Part shown: positions 52,493 to 61,933 of the stretch, piece after piece
How positions within the stretch are numbered: position 1 is the stretch's first letter
Layout: the number at the start of each line of letters is the position of its first letter
Assembly (NCBI RefSeq): GCF_014201315.1
Contig: NZ_JACHDY010000002.1
Coordinates: forward strand, 620,001-684,000
Origin: Edaphobacter lichenicola
GTDB lineage: Bacteria > Acidobacteriota > Terriglobia > Terriglobales > Acidobacteriaceae
Reading direction: 5' to 3'
Length of the DNA: 64,000 nt
Translations under genes and position numbers: made by a program
Notes under the pieces: model-generated
Databases searched by the model: none
Told to the model about the DNA's origin: nothing
Seen by the model: the letters and a program-made list of their open reading frames with translations, nothing else

Positions 52493-52963
52493 ATGATAGA
52501 TGAGCAGAATATAGTTTCGGCCCCTCGGCTCTGGCTGGTTCTGGCTCGGGCTTATCGCTCGATCGGGGATTTTATCGAGGGCTCCTTTACTGCGCAGGGG
52601 TTGATCCTTAGCGACTTCATGGTGCTGGAGGTACTGCTGCACAAGGGGTCGCTGACGATCTCTGTGATCGGCGAGAAGGTTCTGCTGGCGAGTGCTTCGA
52701 TGACTTCGGCGATCGATCGGCTGGAGAAACGCGGACTGGTGCTGCGCAAGAGCTGTGCCTCGGACCGGCGCACCCGCTATGTGGAGCTGACGGATGAAGG
52801 CAAGGGATTCATCGAGGAGATCTATGCGCGGCATGAGAAGGATCTCGAGTTTGTCGCTGCGGGGTTGAGCGAGGCCGAGCGAAGGACGATGTACGAGGGG
52901 TTGAAGAAGATGGGGCTCGCGGCGAAGATGGCGGTTCCCACGCAGAAGTGCAAGACCGCTTGA
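52493..52963 (+). CDS. MarR-family transcriptional regulator
   Basis: 156 residues with the MarR winged helix. RSIGDFIEGSFTAQGLILSD is the first helix pair, SLTISVIGEKVLLASASMTS the recognition helices and RLEKRGLVLRKSCASDRRTR the wing; the C-terminal dimerisation helices end ...GLAAKMAVPTQKCKTA. GGAG lies upstream of the ATG. It precedes a pirin gene by 71 bases in the same direction. In other bacteria marR-pirin pairs form redox-responsive operons, so the palindrome at 52445-52462 may control both. Confidence 0.92.
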   Translation: MIDEQNIVSAPRLWLVLARAYRSIGDFIEGSFTAQGLILSDFMVLEVLLHKGSLTISVIGEKVLLASASMTSAIDRLEKRGLVLRKSCASDRRTRYVELTDEGKGFIEEIYARHEKDLEFVAAGLSEAERRTMYEGLKKMGLAAKMAVPTQKCKTA

Positions 52964-53034
52964 CGCAACAAGACTTTGAAGCAGGACACACGGCCCTAAG
53001 GAATGAGCCGGTGAAGAGACGGAAAGGAAATGTC

Positions 53035-53739
53035 ATGTTGACTGTTCGGAAGAGTAACGAGAGAGGCCACGCAGACCACGGATGGCTGGATTCGCATCAC
53101 ACGTTTTCGTTCGCCAACTATCACGACTCGGAGCATATGGGATACCGCTCGCTGCGCGTGATCAATGAGGATCGCGTGGCGGAGGGGCGTGGGTTTGGAG
53201 CGCATGCGCACCGCGATATGGAGATTCTGAGCTATGTGCTGAAGGGCCAGCTTGCCCACAAGGACAGCATGGGCCACGTGGAGGTGCTGGGACCGAATGA
53301 GATTCAGAAGATGTCGGCCGGCAGCGGCGTGGTGCATAGCGAGTTCAACGGTTCGGAGACGGAGCCGGTTCACTTTCTGCAGATCTGGATTGAGCCGAAG
53401 AGCCGTGGCACGAAGCCTAGCTATGAGCAGTTGAAGTTTGAGGCGGAGGAGAAGCTGGACCGCTTCAAGCTGCTGGCTTCGCCTACACCGACGGCCGGTG
53501 CGGCGACGATCAACCAGGACACGAGCGTGTCGGTTGCGGAGTTGACGCCGGGCAAACGGATTACCTATCCGCTGGGGAGCAAGCGCCATGCGTGGCTGCA
53601 TGTGATCCAGGGAGAGGTGACGGTGAACGGCAAAACGCTGGAGACGGGCGATGCTGTTGCTGTCGACAACGAAGAGACGCTTGAAGTAAGCGCGCAGGGA
53701 AAGGCGAATAGCGAGATACTGTTGTTCGATCTCGCCTAA
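53035..53739 (+). CDS. Pirin family protein
   Basis: 234 residues from the ATG at 53035 (GGAAAGGAAA upstream). The N-terminal cupin has the pirin metal motif: DHGWLDSHHTFSFANYHD, then FGAHAHRDMEILSYVLKGQL (His-His) and SAGSGVVHSEFNGSETEPVH (His-Glu), the usual three-His one-Glu iron site. The C-terminal cupin is degenerate (HAWLHVIQGEVTVNGKTL). Bacterial pirins can act as quercetinase-like or redox sensors. It follows the marR gene. Confidence 0.94.
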   Translation: MLTVRKSNERGHADHGWLDSHHTFSFANYHDSEHMGYRSLRVINEDRVAEGRGFGAHAHRDMEILSYVLKGQLAHKDSMGHVEVLGPNEIQKMSAGSGVVHSEFNGSETEPVHFLQIWIEPKSRGTKPSYEQLKFEAEEKLDRFKLLASPTPTAGAATINQDTSVSVAELTPGKRITYPLGSKRHAWLHVIQGEVTVNGKTLETGDAVAVDNEETLEVSAQGKANSEILLFDLA

Positions 53740-53864
53740 CAACTTTCCCGTTGTAGAACGGGCCTACAAGTTTTTGCACAAATGTAACGGTGGCCAGCAC
53801 ATATTTCTGAGCCGGTCACTATGACAAAGACATCTCACAGCAGACCTACCAAGGAGAACACCCT

Positions 53865-54446
53865 ATGAACCGCCGCATCTTTACCGCAGCCCTCTCTGCA
53901 CTGCTCCTGACCGGAGTCAGCGCGTTCGCCCAGTCGGCATCGACCTGGACCATTGACCCTAACCACTCGCAGGTGAACTTTTCGATCAAACACCTGCAGG
54001 TAAGCACCGTGCGCGGCTCGATCAGCGGCGTGAATGGAACGGTTGTGTGGGATGAGAAGAACCCCAGCAAGTCGAGCGTCGAGGCTACGATCACTACCAA
54101 GACGGTTTCGACGAACAACGAGCAGCGGGACGCTCACCTGAAGTCGCCCGATTTTTTCGGCGTCGAGAAGTTCCCGACGATGACGTTCAAGTCGACCGCG
54201 GTAACGAGCGCGAACGGCAAACTGCAGGTTGTGGGCGATTTGACGCTGACCGGCGTGACCAAGAGCGTGACGCTCGATGTGGATGGCCCGACGCCTCCGC
54301 AGAAGGGTCAGGGCGGTAAGTTGGTGACGGGCTTCTCGGCAACCGGAACGCTGAAGCGCAGCGACTTCAACTTTGGTTCGAAGTTTGGCGCGCCTACGCT
54401 GAGCGATGACGTTCAGTTTACGATCGACGTCGAAGCGGGTAAGTAA
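53865..54446 (+). CDS. YceI family protein
   Basis: 193 residues with a signal peptide (LSALLLTGVSAFAQ) and the YceI lipocalin-like fold: STWTIDPNHSQVNFSIKHLQ, VRGSISGVNGTVVWDEKN, SPDFFGVEKFPTMTFKST, GDLTLTGVTKSVTLDVDGPT and FSATGTLKRSDFNFGSKFGA. Family members bind isoprenoid or other hydrophobic molecules in the periplasm. AAGGAG precedes the ATG and a strong terminator follows the stop. Confidence 0.95.
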   Translation: MNRRIFTAALSALLLTGVSAFAQSASTWTIDPNHSQVNFSIKHLQVSTVRGSISGVNGTVVWDEKNPSKSSVEATITTKTVSTNNEQRDAHLKSPDFFGVEKFPTMTFKSTAVTSANGKLQVVGDLTLTGVTKSVTLDVDGPTPPQKGQGGKLVTGFSATGTLKRSDFNFGSKFGAPTLSDDVQFTIDVEAGK

Positions 54447-54462
54447 GCAGAGAACAAAGACG

Positions 54463-54504
54463 GCCCTCCTCTTCGCGAAAGACTGCGGAGGGGAGGGCTT
54501 TTTT
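54463..54504 (+). terminator. Rho-independent terminator of the yceI-like gene
   Basis: GCCCTCC (54463-54469) pairs with GGAGGGC (54492-54498), extended inwards, followed directly by TTTTTT. It lies 17 bases after the YceI stop codon. Confidence 0.85.
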
Positions 54505-54515
54505 GTTTGGTTGAG

Positions 54516-54929
54516 CTATGAGAGAGTTTCGCGGCTGAGTTGTTCGTTGCGCTTTTCGATCGCTGCTGAGGCCTCTGGCTTCAGACTGCGAAGGATCTCC
54601 AGCAGCTTTGCCGGGTCGAAGGATTCGAGTTGATAGTCGGATGAGGGACAGCCCTTGAAGCCGGGGGTGGTTATGACGATGATGGGAACTTTTGGTTGAA
54701 GTAGTTTGATTTTGTCGGCGACTTCTTCGCAGGACACGTCGTCGAGGCCGCCGTCGAGGACCACACCGCTGACAGCTGGAAAACGAGCGAAGACCTCGAG
54801 GGCCTCACCGCCGCTGTAGGCGGTCAGGACGTTGAACTTCGCGGTTTCGATGACCAGCTTGCGGGTTGAGATGCTGCCGGGAAACTCCCGGTCTATGACT
54901 AGGAAGCAGGGTCTGATCATGGACAGCAT
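54516..54929 (-). CDS. Receiver-domain protein, probable stand-alone response regulator
   Basis: 137 residues. PCFLVIDREFPGSISTRKLV gives an acidic residue in place of the usual DD pair. VVLDGGLDDVS carries the phospho-acceptor-type Asp (D58-like), and PKVPIIVITTPGFKG provides the Thr/Ser switch. The final basic residue of a receiver is not obvious. The degenerate acidic site makes phosphorylation uncertain. It has no output domain. It is convergent with the YceI gene; the start may also be the second Met (54920). Confidence 0.7.
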   Translation of the reverse strand: MLSMIRPCFLVIDREFPGSISTRKLVIETAKFNVLTAYSGGEALEVFARFPAVSGVVLDGGLDDVSCEEVADKIKLLQPKVPIIVITTPGFKGCPSSDYQLESFDPAKLLEILRSLKPEASAAIEKRNEQLSRETLS

Positions 54930-54961
54930 TAGACACTAAAAATGCCGCAGAAGACGATCCG

Positions 54962-55870
54962 CTAGAGGCCGTGGGTACGCTGGATGCGGTCTTTGTTCTC
55001 GCGAACCAGGTGGAGGAAGTTCTGCTGGATGGGGTCTTCGTTCTGCGGGTTCCAGGCGACGGAGAGCCCCATGTGGAGATTTTGCGGCACAAGCGGGGAG
55101 ATGACGACTCCGGGAGGGCGGAGGTAACGGACTCCCGAGGGGACGAGGGCGACGCCTTCGCCGGATTCGACCAGAGTGAGGACGCTGGACCATGTGGCGG
55201 CGGTGTTGACGATGCTGGGCGAGAAACCCGCAGAGGAACAGAGAGCGACGATGCCATCGAAGAGTGCGGGAGTCATCTGTCGATCGCAAAGGACGAAGCG
55301 TTCGGAGATGAGAGATTGGATCGAGATGGGTTTGCCCGCGAGAGGATGGTCGCGGGGAAGGACGACGACGACGGGGTCGCGATAGAGGAGCTCGGCGCGG
55401 AGGGTTTGATCGAAGGGCGGCTCGAGGGGGCGGGCGAAGGCGATGTCGATCTTTCCGGTGAGGAGGGCATCCATCTGCTCGGGCGTGCGCATCTCGTAGA
55501 GCGAGAGCTTGATGTCGGGGTGGAGCTTGCGGTAGTCGCGAATGATGCGGGCGAAGAAGCCGCCGGCGCCCCAGAGGAAGAAGCCGATGTTGAGAGAGCC
55601 GACCTGGCCGATGAGGGATCGCTGCGTGATTTCGATGGCGCGGTCGGCGGCCGCGAGGGTTTTACGCGCCTCGGCGAGGAAGAGCTGGCCTTGGGGCGTG
55701 AGGCGGGTTCGGCCTGAGTTGCGATTGAGAAGCGGGCCGCCGACTTCGCGCTCGAGATCGGCGATCTGCTCGCTGATGGCGGACTGGGAGACGTGGAGGC
55801 GGCGACCGGCTTCACTGAAGGTGCCGTGCTCGGCGACGGCGCAGAGATAACGCAGATGTCTCAGTTCCAT
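54962..55870 (-). CDS. LysR-family regulator, probable regulator of the RND operon
   Basis: 302 residues from the ATG at 55870 (AGGGGA upstream); the longer frame to 55945 overlaps the intergenic promoter region. Winged helix: MELRHLRYLCAVAEHGTFSE, AGRRLHVSQSAISEQIADLE. Effector domain: QVGSLNIGFFLWGAGGFFAR, LLTGKIDIAFARPLEPPFDQ. It is transcribed divergently from the RND operon with 135 bases between the start codons, and a T-N11-A motif lies in that space, so it probably regulates the pump. Confidence 0.92.
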   Translation of the reverse strand: MELRHLRYLCAVAEHGTFSEAGRRLHVSQSAISEQIADLEREVGGPLLNRNSGRTRLTPQGQLFLAEARKTLAAADRAIEITQRSLIGQVGSLNIGFFLWGAGGFFARIIRDYRKLHPDIKLSLYEMRTPEQMDALLTGKIDIAFARPLEPPFDQTLRAELLYRDPVVVVLPRDHPLAGKPISIQSLISERFVLCDRQMTPALFDGIVALCSSAGFSPSIVNTAATWSSVLTLVESGEGVALVPSGVRYLRPPGVVISPLVPQNLHMGLSVAWNPQNEDPIQQNFLHLVRENKDRIQRTHGL

Positions 55871-55896
55871 GCAGGTAGATCCCCTGGTTTGAGGAT

Positions 55897-55911
55897 ATCG
55901 GTTTTTCCGAT
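55897..55911. promoter_or_regulatory. LysR-type T-N11-A binding motif
   Basis: ATCGGTTTTTCCGAT is a perfect palindrome of five-base arms, with T-N11-A spacing, 26 bases upstream of the LysR start and 95 bases before the pump gene. This is the classical LysR recognition pattern. Confidence 0.65.
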
Positions 55912-56005
55912 GGCAGCTCTCGGAAATAACTGTTGAGACCTTCACACGGGTAAGAATGTCTTACTCTATAGGAAGATTTGCCCGAAGCGGAAGAGGGTTT
56001 GTCGC

Positions 56006-59000
56006 ATGTGGATTGTAAAAGTAGCTCTGAGCCGACCGTATACCTTCATCGTGCTTGCGATCCTGATTCTGATCGCTGCGCCTGTGGTCATCTCGAGCAC
56101 GCCGACCGACATCTTTCCGAACATTAATATTCCGGTGGTGTCAGTTGCGTGGCAGTACACGGGATTGAATCCGGAGGAGCTTGAGGGCCGGCTGACGACT
56201 CCGTATGAGAAGGCGCTGACGGTGCTGGTGGACAACATTCAGCATATCGAGTCGACCACGTTTGCGGGGCAGGTGATTGTGAAGATCTATCTGCAGCCGG
56301 GTGCGAGCCTGGATACGGCGAACTCGCAGGTTTCGGCGGCTTCCGAATACCAGCTGAGGAGCCTTCCTCCGGGGATTCTGCCGCCGCAAATTATCAACTT
56401 CAGCGCGTCGAGCGTGCCGATCGTACAGCTGGGGCTGTCGGGCGCGGGACTGAGCGAACAGCAGCTGAATGACCTTGGGGCGAATTTTGTTCGTCCGCAG
56501 CTCATCTCGGTGCCGGGCGTTGTGATCCCGAATATTTATGGAGGCAAGCAGCGGTCGATCATGTTGAATATCGATCCGAAGCTGCTGCAGGCCAAGGGGC
56601 TGTCGCCGGTTGATGTATTGAACGCCGTAGGACAACAGAACGTGGTGCAGCCGGGCGGGACGGCGAAGATTGGCCAGGATGAGTATGACATTCACATCAA
56701 CTCGTCGCCTGTGACGCTGGAAGGGATCAGCAACCTGCCGATCAAGCAGGTGAATGGGACGACGATCTATCTGCATGACGTTGCGTCTGTGGCGGACGGG
56801 AGCATTCCGCAGACGAATATTGTGCGGCAGGACGGGCGCCGCGGGGCGCTGATGGTGATTCTGAAGTCGGGGACCGCATCGACGTTAACCGTGGTGAGCG
56901 GCGTGCGAAATTTAATTCCAAGGGTGAAGTTGACGGTGCCGCCGGAGTTGAAGATTACGCCGATCGGGGATCAGTCTGTCTTCGTTCGCGGATCGGTGCA
57001 GGGGGTGATCCGTGAGGCTGTGATTGCAGCGGTGCTGACGGGGTTGATGATTCTTCTGTTCCTCGGAAGCTGGCGCAGCACCATTATCATTGCGGTCTCG
57101 ATTCCGTTGTCGATCCTGACCTCGATTATTGTGCTGGGTCTGCTGGGAGAGACGATCAACATCATGACGCTGGGTGGACTGGCGCTGGCGGTCGGAATCC
57201 TGGTGGACGATGCGACGGTGACAATTGAAAATATCGAACGCTACTTGGAGGAAGGCAGAGAACTGCATGACGCGATTCTGGAAGGTGCGGCGCAGATCTC
57301 TGTGCCGGCGCTGGTATCGACGCTGTGTATCTGCATTGTGTTTTTGCCGATGTTCTTTTTGAGCGGGGTTGCGCGTTACCTCTTTGTGCCGTTGGCAGAG
57401 GCTGTGGTCTTCGCCATGCTGGCTTCGTATGTCCTCTCTCGCACGCTGGTTCCGACGCTGGCAATGTACCTGCTGAAGGCGCATGATCACCATGCCGTAC
57501 CTTCGAATAACATTCTTGCGCGGTTCCAGAGGGGATTTGAGCGCGTCTTTGAGAAGCTGCGCACAAGTTATCAAGATCTGCTTGGCCGGCTCGTAGCGGC
57601 GCGAGTCTACTTCGTTCCTATCTTTTTGCTGCTTTGCCTGTGTGCCTTCGCACTACTGCCGTTCCTTGGACAGAACTTCTTTCCGAGCACAGACAATGGG
57701 TCGTTCATCCTTCACGTTCGCGGCAAGAGCGGCATACGTATCGAGGAGACTGCCAAGCTGTGCGATCTGATCGAACAAGACATTCGGAAGACCGTGCCAG
57801 CAGGAGAGATGGACAACATCCTCGACAATATTGGCCTGCCGTACAGCACACTGAACACTCAGCACGCAACTTCAGGGTTAATCGGTGCGGGAGATGCGGA
57901 TATTCTTGTCTCGCTGAAGGAAGACCACCATCCGACTGCCAATTATGTCGAAGCACTGCGCAGGGATCTCCCGCGTGCCTTCCCCGGAGTTACGTTCTAC
58001 TTTCTCCCGTCGGATATTGTTACGCAGATTCTGAACTTCGGCCTGCCTGCCCCGATCGACATTCAGTTCGAGGGTTCGGATATCGCGGCTAACCGAAAGG
58101 TTGCGAACCAGGTCTTGAGCGAACTGCGCCAGGTCCCAGGCCTTGTCGATCTTCGGATCCAGCAGCCTGATGACTATCCTGTGCTGAACGTCGACGTAGA
58201 TCGCACGAAAGCGGCGCAGGGCGGCTACTCGGAACGTGATGTGGGCAGCAGTTTGCTGAACATACTCGGCGGCAGTACCCAGCTGAATCCGATGTTTTAT
58301 CTGAACTGGAACAATGGCAACACGTACAACATCGTGGAGCAGACACCGCAATATCAGATCAGCTCTTTGAGTTCGCTCGAGAATATTCCGATCTCGTCTC
58401 CGACGGCAAAGCAGCCGGAGATTCTGACCGACGTCGCGACGATTAAGCGCAGCAGCGAGATGGAAGTGGTGACGCACTACAACGTACGGCGCACGCTCGA
58501 TATCTATGGAAACGTTCAGGGGCGCGACCTTGGTTCGGTGGGCAGAGACATCAATAGAATTGTTGCGAGAAATGAGAAATCGCTGGTGCGCGGCAGCTTT
58601 GTGAGAGTGCGCGGACAGATTGAGACGATGAACAGCTCTTACATTGGACTGCTCGCCGGACTGGCGTTTGCGATTGTGCTGGTCTACCTGTTGATCGTTG
58701 TGAACTTCCAGTCGTGGCTCGATCCGTTCATCATCATTACGGCTCTGCCGGCAGCGCTGGCGGGTATTGTGCTCTTTCTGTTCACGACGAGAACGACGTT
58801 GAGTGTTCCGGCGCTGATGGGCGCGATTATGTGTATGGGCGTTGCGACGGCGAACAGTATTCTGGTGGTATCGTTTGCGAAAGAACGCCTGTTGCATCAT
58901 GGGAATGCGATCGAAGCTGCGATTGAAGCGGGAGCGACCCGGTTCCGGCCTGTGATGATGACGGCCCTGGCGATGATTATCGGCATGATTCCGATGGCGC

Positions 59001-59185
59001 TGGGCGCGGGAGAAGGCGGAGAACAGAATGCGCCGCTAGGTAGAGCGGTGATCGGCGGACTGTGCTGCGCTACGGTTGCGACACTTATCTTCGTTCCCGC
59101 CGTCTTTGCGTTGCTGCATAGCTCGGATAAGAAAAATACTGTTAGCGACGAAAGCCGCGAGCACCAATTGACTGCGGGCGACTGA
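56006..59185 (+). CDS. RND efflux pump inner-membrane transporter
   Basis: 1059 residues with the RND layout: N-terminal helix VALSRPYTFIVLAILILIAA, a large periplasmic porter domain, helices 2-6, a second porter domain and helices 8-12. Asp401-Asp402 in VGILVDDATVTIENIERYLE are the proton-relay pair of helix 4, typical of HAE/MdtB-type drug pumps; heavy-metal pumps instead have different spacing. PDIFPNINIPVVSVAWQYTG-like and YGGKQRSIMLNIDPKLLQAK segments match that class. It is first in an operon with the adaptor and outer-membrane channel. Confidence 0.94.
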   Translation: MWIVKVALSRPYTFIVLAILILIAAPVVISSTPTDIFPNINIPVVSVAWQYTGLNPEELEGRLTTPYEKALTVLVDNIQHIESTTFAGQVIVKIYLQPGASLDTANSQVSAASEYQLRSLPPGILPPQIINFSASSVPIVQLGLSGAGLSEQQLNDLGANFVRPQLISVPGVVIPNIYGGKQRSIMLNIDPKLLQAKGLSPVDVLNAVGQQNVVQPGGTAKIGQDEYDIHINSSPVTLEGISNLPIKQVNGTTIYLHDVASVADGSIPQTNIVRQDGRRGALMVILKSGTASTLTVVSGVRNLIPRVKLTVPPELKITPIGDQSVFVRGSVQGVIREAVIAAVLTGLMILLFLGSWRSTIIIAVSIPLSILTSIIVLGLLGETINIMTLGGLALAVGILVDDATVTIENIERYLEEGRELHDAILEGAAQISVPALVSTLCICIVFLPMFFLSGVARYLFVPLAEAVVFAMLASYVLSRTLVPTLAMYLLKAHDHHAVPSNNILARFQRGFERVFEKLRTSYQDLLGRLVAARVYFVPIFLLLCLCAFALLPFLGQNFFPSTDNGSFILHVRGKSGIRIEETAKLCDLIEQDIRKTVPAGEMDNILDNIGLPYSTLNTQHATSGLIGAGDADILVSLKEDHHPTANYVEALRRDLPRAFPGVTFYFLPSDIVTQILNFGLPAPIDIQFEGSDIAANRKVANQVLSELRQVPGLVDLRIQQPDDYPVLNVDVDRTKAAQGGYSERDVGSSLLNILGGSTQLNPMFYLNWNNGNTYNIVEQTPQYQISSLSSLENIPISSPTAKQPEILTDVATIKRSSEMEVVTHYNVRRTLDIYGNVQGRDLGSVGRDINRIVARNEKSLVRGSFVRVRGQIETMNSSYIGLLAGLAFAIVLVYLLIVVNFQSWLDPFIIITALPAALAGIVLFLFTTRTTLSVPALMGAIMCMGVATANSILVVSFAKERLLHHGNAIEAAIEAGATRFRPVMMTALAMIIGMIPMALGAGEGGEQNAPLGRAVIGGLCCATVATLIFVPAVFALLHSSDKKNTVSDESREHQLTAGD

Positions 59186-59214
59186 AAGAACTTGATAGGC
59201 ATGAAGGAGAACGC

Positions 59215-60480
59215 ATGACGAGCGGAACAAAGGTGGAGACCAGGATGAATGAGGATGAGACCACACTCTCCGGCGAGCCCCCAGCAGCGGTCCCGGAGGT
59301 CCCGGAGCCCGGACTAACAAGAGGGACGTGGATTGGAGTGGCGGTCATCGCGGTGATCGTGGCTCTGGTTGTTATCTTCGGGATTGACGCGCGTCGCCGG
59401 ACGGAGAGCACGCTCGAGACGGACACGAAAGCTGCATCGATTCCGTCTGTCAAGGTAATCCATCCTGCCAGCTCGGTGCTGTCCTCCGGATTGGCGCTGC
59501 CAGGAAACACACAGGCGTATGTGGACACGCCGATCTATGCCCGAACAAGCGGCTACCTGAAGAACTGGTACTTCGACATTGGCGCGCATGTTCGCAAAGG
59601 ACAGTTGATGGCGGTCATCGAGACGCCGGAGTTGGATGAGCAGCTTCAGGTGGCGCAGGCCGATCTGAAGAGCGCAGAGGCCAACCTGAACCTGGCGAAT
59701 ACGACCTCGGCACGCTATCAGAATCTTCTGACGACCAACTCGGTATCGAAGCAGGAGACTGATGTTGCGGTGAGCGATGCCGCGGCGAAGAAGGCGGCGG
59801 TGGATGCCTCGACTGCGGCCGTGCGCAGACTGCAGCAGTTGCAATCGTTCGAGAAAATTTACGCACCCTTCGATGGAATCGTGACAGCGCGCAATATCGA
59901 TATCGGTGGATTGATCCAGGCTGGTGAGAATACGACTCCCAAGGAGCTATTTCATCTTGCCGCGATTCAAAAGATACGCGTGTTCGTCTCGGTTCCTGAG
60001 GCCTACTCGACCTCAATCAAGGCCGGGGGTAAGGCTACTTTGACTTTGGACGAGTATCCGGGACGGGAGTTCGAGGGCACCGTTGCGCGCAATTCGAACG
60101 CGATCGACTCGGCAACACGTACGCTGAACGTCGAAGTGGATGTCGACAATCCTAAGGGCGAACTGCTGCCGGGCGCTTATGTCTTTGTTCACTTCAAGGT
60201 GCCGCAGCGTGCTTCGAATTTGATGATTCCGTCGAACACGCTGTTGTTCCGGGCACAGGGCCTGCAGGTGGGAGTTGTTCGCGATGGGCGAGTTCAGCTG
60301 GTGCCGGTGACGATCAGCAAAGACCTGGGCGCGAACGTTGAGATTGCCTCAGGGTTGACGCCGAACGATGCTGTGATCCTCGATCCTTCCGACTCGCTGG
60401 CGAGCGGCCAGGAGGTGCAGGTGAAGAGCCAGATGAATGAGAACGCAACACAGATGCAGAAGAAAGAGGGGGCGCAGTGA
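59215..60480 (+). CDS. RND periplasmic adaptor subunit (membrane fusion protein)
   Basis: 421 residues. It has an N-terminal membrane helix (TWIGVAVIAVIVALVVIFGI), then the lipoyl halves (VDTPIYARTSGYLKNWYFDI and FEKIYAPFDGIVTARNIDIG) flanking an alpha-hairpin (DLKSAEANLNLANTTSARYQ). Beta-barrel and membrane-proximal domains follow (VFVSVPEAYSTSIKAGGKAT, LDPSDSLASGQEVQVKS). It bridges the pump and the outer-membrane channel. The start ATG at 59215 has AAGGAG upstream; an alternative Met lies at 59245. It overlaps the next start by four bases (GTGA). Confidence 0.93.
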   Translation: MTSGTKVETRMNEDETTLSGEPPAAVPEVPEPGLTRGTWIGVAVIAVIVALVVIFGIDARRRTESTLETDTKAASIPSVKVIHPASSVLSSGLALPGNTQAYVDTPIYARTSGYLKNWYFDIGAHVRKGQLMAVIETPELDEQLQVAQADLKSAEANLNLANTTSARYQNLLTTNSVSKQETDVAVSDAAAKKAAVDASTAAVRRLQQLQSFEKIYAPFDGIVTARNIDIGGLIQAGENTTPKELFHLAAIQKIRVFVSVPEAYSTSIKAGGKATLTLDEYPGREFEGTVARNSNAIDSATRTLNVEVDVDNPKGELLPGAYVFVHFKVPQRASNLMIPSNTLLFRAQGLQVGVVRDGRVQLVPVTISKDLGANVEIASGLTPNDAVILDPSDSLASGQEVQVKSQMNENATQMQKKEGAQ

Positions 60481-61931
60481 CGCTACGACCCAGCGCTCTG
60501 GCCTGTGCCGCTGTGTTTTTGCTTAGCGGATGCATGGTTGGGCCGAAGTATGTGAAGCCGTCGGTTCCAATGGCGCCTGACTATAAGGGAGCAGGCCCGG
60601 ACGCTTACAAGGAGAACTCGAACTGGCAGATGGCGCAGCCGGCCGATGCGGCGCAGCGCGGAGAATGGTGGGCGATCTTCGGCGATGCGGAACTAAATGT
60701 TCTCGAGCCGCAGGTGGCGGAGAATAACCAGAGTCTCAAGGCAGCGGATGCTCGTTTTCGCGAGGCCCGAGCCTTGATTCGCTTCAATCATGCGTCGCTG
60801 TATCCGACCGTTGGCGTGGCACCGTCTGGCGGCGGTGAACGGGAATCGTCCAATCAGCCTTACTTCAATGCGAACAACGCCCAGGGAAATGGCGTTGGCG
60901 TAGTTCAACTTCCTGTTGATTTGAACTACGAGATTGATGTTTGGGGGCGTGTTCGACGCACCGTGAGCGCTGCTCGTGAGGAGGCACAGGCGAGCGCGGG
61001 AGATCGACAGACGGTGATGTTGAGCCTAGAGGCTGAGCTTGCAGTCGATTACTTTGAGGCCCGCAGCGCCGATGCCCAGGAGAAGCTGCTGAACGATACC
61101 GTGAAGGACTTCGAAGAGGCCTACCGGATCACGAAGAATCGTTTTGAGGGAGGCGTCGCTCCGAAGTCGGACGTCGACCAGGCGCAGACACAGCTTGAGG
61201 CGGCAAGGGTACTGTCGCGTGATATTACGTTGCAACGGGCGCAGTTTGAGCACGCGATCGCGATTTTGCTTGGCAAGCCGCCTGCGTCGTTTGCATTGCC
61301 GAACGCTCCTCTCGATGCGCGACCGCCGGCGATTCCGCCGGGGCTGCCTTCGGAGCTGCTGGAACGGCGCCCGGATATTGCTGCGGCAGAACGCCGCGTT
61401 GCCGAAGCGAACGACCGCATCGGCATTGCGCGAGCTGCGTTTTATCCTACGATTTCGTTGAGCGGCTCGGTGGGAGTGGAGGGAACCTCGTTTGCGAACC
61501 TCTTCGATCCGGCGAGCCTGCTGTGGTCGCTTGGGCCTACGCTGTCGCAGACGTTGTTCGACGCGGGCCGGAGAGCTTCGGTCTCCGAACAGGCCAATGC
61601 GAGCTATGACGAGACTGTTGCGAACTACCGGCAGACTACTTTGACGGCGTTTCAACAGGTCGAAGACAATCTGGTCGCGCTGCGCGTTCTGAACCAGGAG
61701 GCGGGGCATCAACACCAGGCCACGATGGCGGCGCAGTCTGCTGCGCAGATATTTAACAATAGATACGTTGGCGGGCTGGACACTTATTTGCAGGTAGTGA
61801 CGGCTCAGACTACTGAGCTGAATAACGAGCGCAACGACATCGACATTATGCGCAGGCAGATGGATGCGAGCGTGCTTTTGATCAAAGCGCTGGGTGGCGG
61901 CTGGAATGTGACCCAACTGCCAAAGCTGTAG
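60477..61931 (+). CDS. Outer-membrane efflux lipoprotein (NodT/OprM family)
   Basis: 484 residues from a GTG overlapping the adaptor stop. The lipobox is LLSGC with Cys19 (SALACAAVFLLSGCMVGPKY). Two repeats of the TolC-like fold follow: WWAIFGDAELNVLEPQVAEN, RQTVMLSLEAELAVDYFEAR and, in the second half, LLERRPDIAAAERRVAEAND, RYVGGLDTYLQVVTAQTTEL. It forms the outer-membrane part of the tripartite pump. The order pump, adaptor, channel differs from the common adaptor-first arrangement. Confidence 0.94.
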   Translation: MTLRPSALACAAVFLLSGCMVGPKYVKPSVPMAPDYKGAGPDAYKENSNWQMAQPADAAQRGEWWAIFGDAELNVLEPQVAENNQSLKAADARFREARALIRFNHASLYPTVGVAPSGGGERESSNQPYFNANNAQGNGVGVVQLPVDLNYEIDVWGRVRRTVSAAREEAQASAGDRQTVMLSLEAELAVDYFEARSADAQEKLLNDTVKDFEEAYRITKNRFEGGVAPKSDVDQAQTQLEAARVLSRDITLQRAQFEHAIAILLGKPPASFALPNAPLDARPPAIPPGLPSELLERRPDIAAAERRVAEANDRIGIARAAFYPTISLSGSVGVEGTSFANLFDPASLLWSLGPTLSQTLFDAGRRASVSEQANASYDETVANYRQTTLTAFQQVEDNLVALRVLNQEAGHQHQATMAAQSAAQIFNNRYVGGLDTYLQVVTAQTTELNNERNDIDIMRRQMDASVLLIKALGGGWNVTQLPKL

Positions 61932-61933
61932 TC

